A stretch of 64,000 nucleotides of DNA from Pseudomonadota bacterium (GTDB lineage: Bacteria; Pseudomonadota; Gammaproteobacteria; Burkholderiales; Burkholderiaceae_C). Position 1 is the first letter of the stretch. Each line of letters begins with the position of its first letter. The notes beneath the pieces were generated by a model, which was given only the letters and a program-made list of their open reading frames with translations, was not told where the DNA came from and made no database searches. Shown here piece by piece: positions 63,723 to 64,000 of this stretch. The position numbers were made by a program, and so were the translations under genes. The stretch lies in NCBI GenBank assembly GCA_018241225.1, contig JAFEEG010000027.1, positions 23,690 to 87,689 on the forward strand, in the 5' to 3' direction.

Positions 63723-64000
63723 GCCTCCGAGCTAGAGGCGATGGAATATGCGACATCTGAACTTTGCTGGAATGCGACATTACAACTTTGCGCCAACACT
63801 CTCGATAAACACAATCTATGTTATGTTAAATTCTGTCGTGAGAGACCTCGAGCCAACTGATGTCTAGCAGGTGTCTCGCGCCGACACGAGTGAGCTGACA
63901 GAAACCTCACAAGAAATCGTTGTTTCGGGCGAACCAACTTGAGAATTGGCTCTGTGGCGAGCCGAACTTGAACGTTCGTAAGCCGTCAATTAACCGCGCC
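63723..64000. other. IS end and window edge; no gene seen
   Basis: The IS end with GCGACAT repeats at 63750-63780, followed by AT-rich DNA (63800-63840, TTATGTTAAATT) and unassigned sequence to the window end. No start or motif recognised. Confidence 0.4.

Overview
The window is high-GC chromosomal DNA from a betaproteobacterium, most likely a Burkholderiales member of the Comamonadaceae type. This rests on gene content: an energy-coupling biotin transporter, a biotin-dependent 5-oxoprolinase cluster with a GntR regulator, a Bug-type solute receptor and two LysR regulators. These metabolic blocks are separated by accessory DNA carrying mobile elements and many broken genes.

Layout. 1-5036: a minus-strand operon bioM-bioN-bioY, an AMP-forming ligase, a thiolase-like protein and the start of a nitroreductase, joined by stop/start overlaps. 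5416-14531: a stress island (DksA/TraR-like zinc finger, flavodoxin-like protein, beta-CASP metallo-beta-lactamase, three universal stress proteins, BON protein, APH/AAA fusion) mixed with gene stumps (hutU, alcohol dehydrogenase, membrane fusion protein, metallophosphoesterase, MlaE-like permease, SulP). Seven start sites in it have an FNR/ANR-like box 62-77 bp upstream. 14634-23788: a hydrolase, several small exported proteins, a transglycosylase-like protein lacking its catalytic Glu, an HNH nuclease and a thermonuclease. 23864-31036: pxpA, a pxpB-pxpC fusion, a biotin carboxylase/carrier fusion, a DUF1445 protein, an MFS transporter and a divergent GntR regulator.

31640-43929: a 12,290-bp Tn3-family transposon. 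It splits an SDR/epimerase gene whose halves lie at 31229-31639 and 43930-44543, with a perfect 5-bp target duplication (ACGTC). It carries tnpA, a tyrosine recombinase with a dif-like core site beside it, an LprI-like gene, two hsp20 genes, debris of a TolC-type gene and a glycogen-debranching gene, and a complete secA. Internal inverted-repeat relics and two extra recombinase tails show that it was built in steps.

43930-49166: the 5' half of the SDR gene, two LysR regulators, an M20 peptidase and a frameshifted Bug receptor. 49354-52133: a complete IS21-family element with 6-bp target duplications. 52255-63722: a toxin-antitoxin/defence island with hipBA (three operators at exact 49-bp spacing), two AbiEi/AbiEii pairs, a DUF2130 coiled-coil putative nuclease, a Fic protein with its own operators and a truncated HerA ATPase. 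Three fragments of one transposase family, and an SOS box with a dnaE2 stump, mark the module borders. No rRNA, tRNA or CRISPR array was seen.
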